64,000 nt of DNA. It comes from Rhynchopus euleeides (taxonomy: Eukaryota > Euglenozoa > Diplonemea > Diplonemida > Diplonemidae). The position numbers were made by a program, and so were the translations under genes. This document shows, piece by piece, positions 63,278 to 64,000 of the stretch. The stretch lies in contig OY723249.1 of assembly GCA_963210315.1 (NCBI GenBank), positions 1,798,569 through 1,862,568 of the forward strand, read 5' to 3'. The notes under the pieces are model-generated. The model saw only the letters and a list, made by a program, of their open reading frames with translations, was not told the origin of the DNA and ran no database searches. The first letter of the stretch is position 1. Each line of letters begins with the position of its first letter.

Positions 63278-64000
63278 ATGAAGGAGAAGAAAGAGCTGCG
63301 CACGGTGCTCTCAGATGTGGCGCTGGTGAAGAAGCTCGTCGACTCGCTGTGCTACTCCAAGGGGGGACCCCTGCCCGACTGGGACGAGGTGTACGAGGAG
63401 CACTGCAACGCAACAGGCGAGATCATCGATGAGCGCCCCGACCTCGGGTGCGTGCAGCTTGCCTTCCCCGATGGCCACAAATACTGGTACCCTGTGAAGG
63501 CTGTCAGCAGTACCCTGCCCGACCTGAAGAGCAGCATCAAGACACGCTACACCAGCGAGCAAGTTGTGTCGAAGATGACCTCTCTCATGCACAAGGAGCT
63601 GGGCCCCACAGCCGTGGATGCTGTGGAGATGTCGCTCTCCTCCTCTGGGGCCAGGCGCGAGGTGAGCGAGAACGAGGAGTGGTGTGCCTATTTCGAGCAC
63701 GCCATCAAGCACCTGGCTGCGCGCACCACACTCCCCTCTGCCCAGGCGCAGCGTGTGCGCGAGCTGGAGCGGGAACTGGCCTCCTCACAAGCCCTGGTGG
63801 CCCGGATGCAGGACAGCCGCGAGGCGAGCATCTCCGACAGGCTCACATCCAACACACCCGACGCCGTCAAGCAGGCTGCCGCGCAGCTGCAGGCGGAGAA
63901 TGAGGAGCTGAAGATGCAGCTCCGGGCGGCAGAGGATCTGAAGGCATTCCACACGCGTGAGTTCTCCGTCCTCACGCAGAAGTGCGAGGGGTACGAGCAG
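63278..64000 (+). CDS. Coiled-coil protein of unknown function, truncated by the window end
   Basis: An open frame runs from ATG 63278 to the last base (241 codons, no stop). The N-terminal ~150 residues look globular (LVKKLVDSLCYSKGGPLPDW…VQLAFPDGHKYWYPVKAV…YTSEQVVSKMTSLMHKELGP…). From about residue 160 the sequence becomes heptad-like and rich in Glu, Gln, Arg and Leu (RVRELERELASSQALVARMQ, QLQAENEELKMQLRAAEDLK), a probable coiled coil. I do not recognise a domain. Codon composition matches the neighbouring genes. It starts 467 bases after CutC on the same strand. Confidence 0.8.
   Translation, partial: MKEKKELRTVLSDVALVKKLVDSLCYSKGGPLPDWDEVYEEHCNATGEIIDERPDLGCVQLAFPDGHKYWYPVKAVSSTLPDLKSSIKTRYTSEQVVSKMTSLMHKELGPTAVDAVEMSLSSSGARREVSENEEWCAYFEHAIKHLAARTTLPSAQAQRVRELERELASSQALVARMQDSREASISDRLTSNTPDAVKQAAAQLQAENEELKMQLRAAEDLKAFHTREFSVLTQKCEGYEQ

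Overview
The window is nuclear DNA from a GC-rich, repeat-laden unicellular eukaryote. Protein genes carry GT-AG introns, seven of the eight I could place begin GTATG, and there is no bacterial-style operon structure. The retrotransposon pieces are C-terminal RT/RNase H/zinc-knuckle ends of non-LTR elements, and homopolymer C or G runs of up to 22 bases are common. I cannot place the species from sequence alone. A euglenozoan, possibly a diplonemid, is my leading but weak guess (NIPA flavour, non-LTR element type); I found no spliced-leader gene and no rRNA or tRNA.

Host genes I can support: three NIPA-family (magnesium transporter-like) paralogues at 9.8-11.5 kb, 39.1-41.0 kb and 48.0-50.2 kb; an OTU-like protein with a Cys-rich module at 23.2-24.8 kb; a FYVE-C2-transmembrane protein at 28.3-30.5 kb; an RNase HI with two novel-looking Cys/His modules on the minus strand at 33.2-34.7 kb; a DnaJ C-terminal-domain protein without a J domain at 37.0-37.8 kb; and a compact plus-strand cluster at the right end (RCC1-like protein, CutC, and a coiled-coil protein running off the window). 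They are unrelated housekeeping-type or membrane genes and form no evident pathway.

Between them lies a dense record of transposition. 0-3.3 kb: the 3' end of one non-LTR retrotransposon, then a palindrome-rich DNA element into which a second, 5'-truncated retrotransposon jumped. 5.9-8.7 kb: a 2.8-kb element with the same CACGGTGGG ends and its own nested 329-bp element. 13.5-16.3 kb: another terminal-inverted-repeat (TIR) element with ATAACGCGTTAT arms and a nested element. 16.6-19.9 kb: decayed coding sequence among dispersed repeats. 31.0-32.1 and 42.4-43.6 kb: two hAT-like elements of about 1.2 kb with target duplications. 35.8-36.5 kb: an intact 691-bp CACGGTGGG element. 51.9-53.1 kb: a large inverted repeat.

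53.8-57.9 kb is a satellite domain: 20 perfect copies of a 10-bp T-tract unit, a 10-bp GTAGAYGNNG array, then 118 phase-perfect 18-bp units with an invariant 15-mer and one variable triplet drawn from five states, arranged in higher-order repeats. This array and the families of TIR elements built from short palindromes are the most unusual features.
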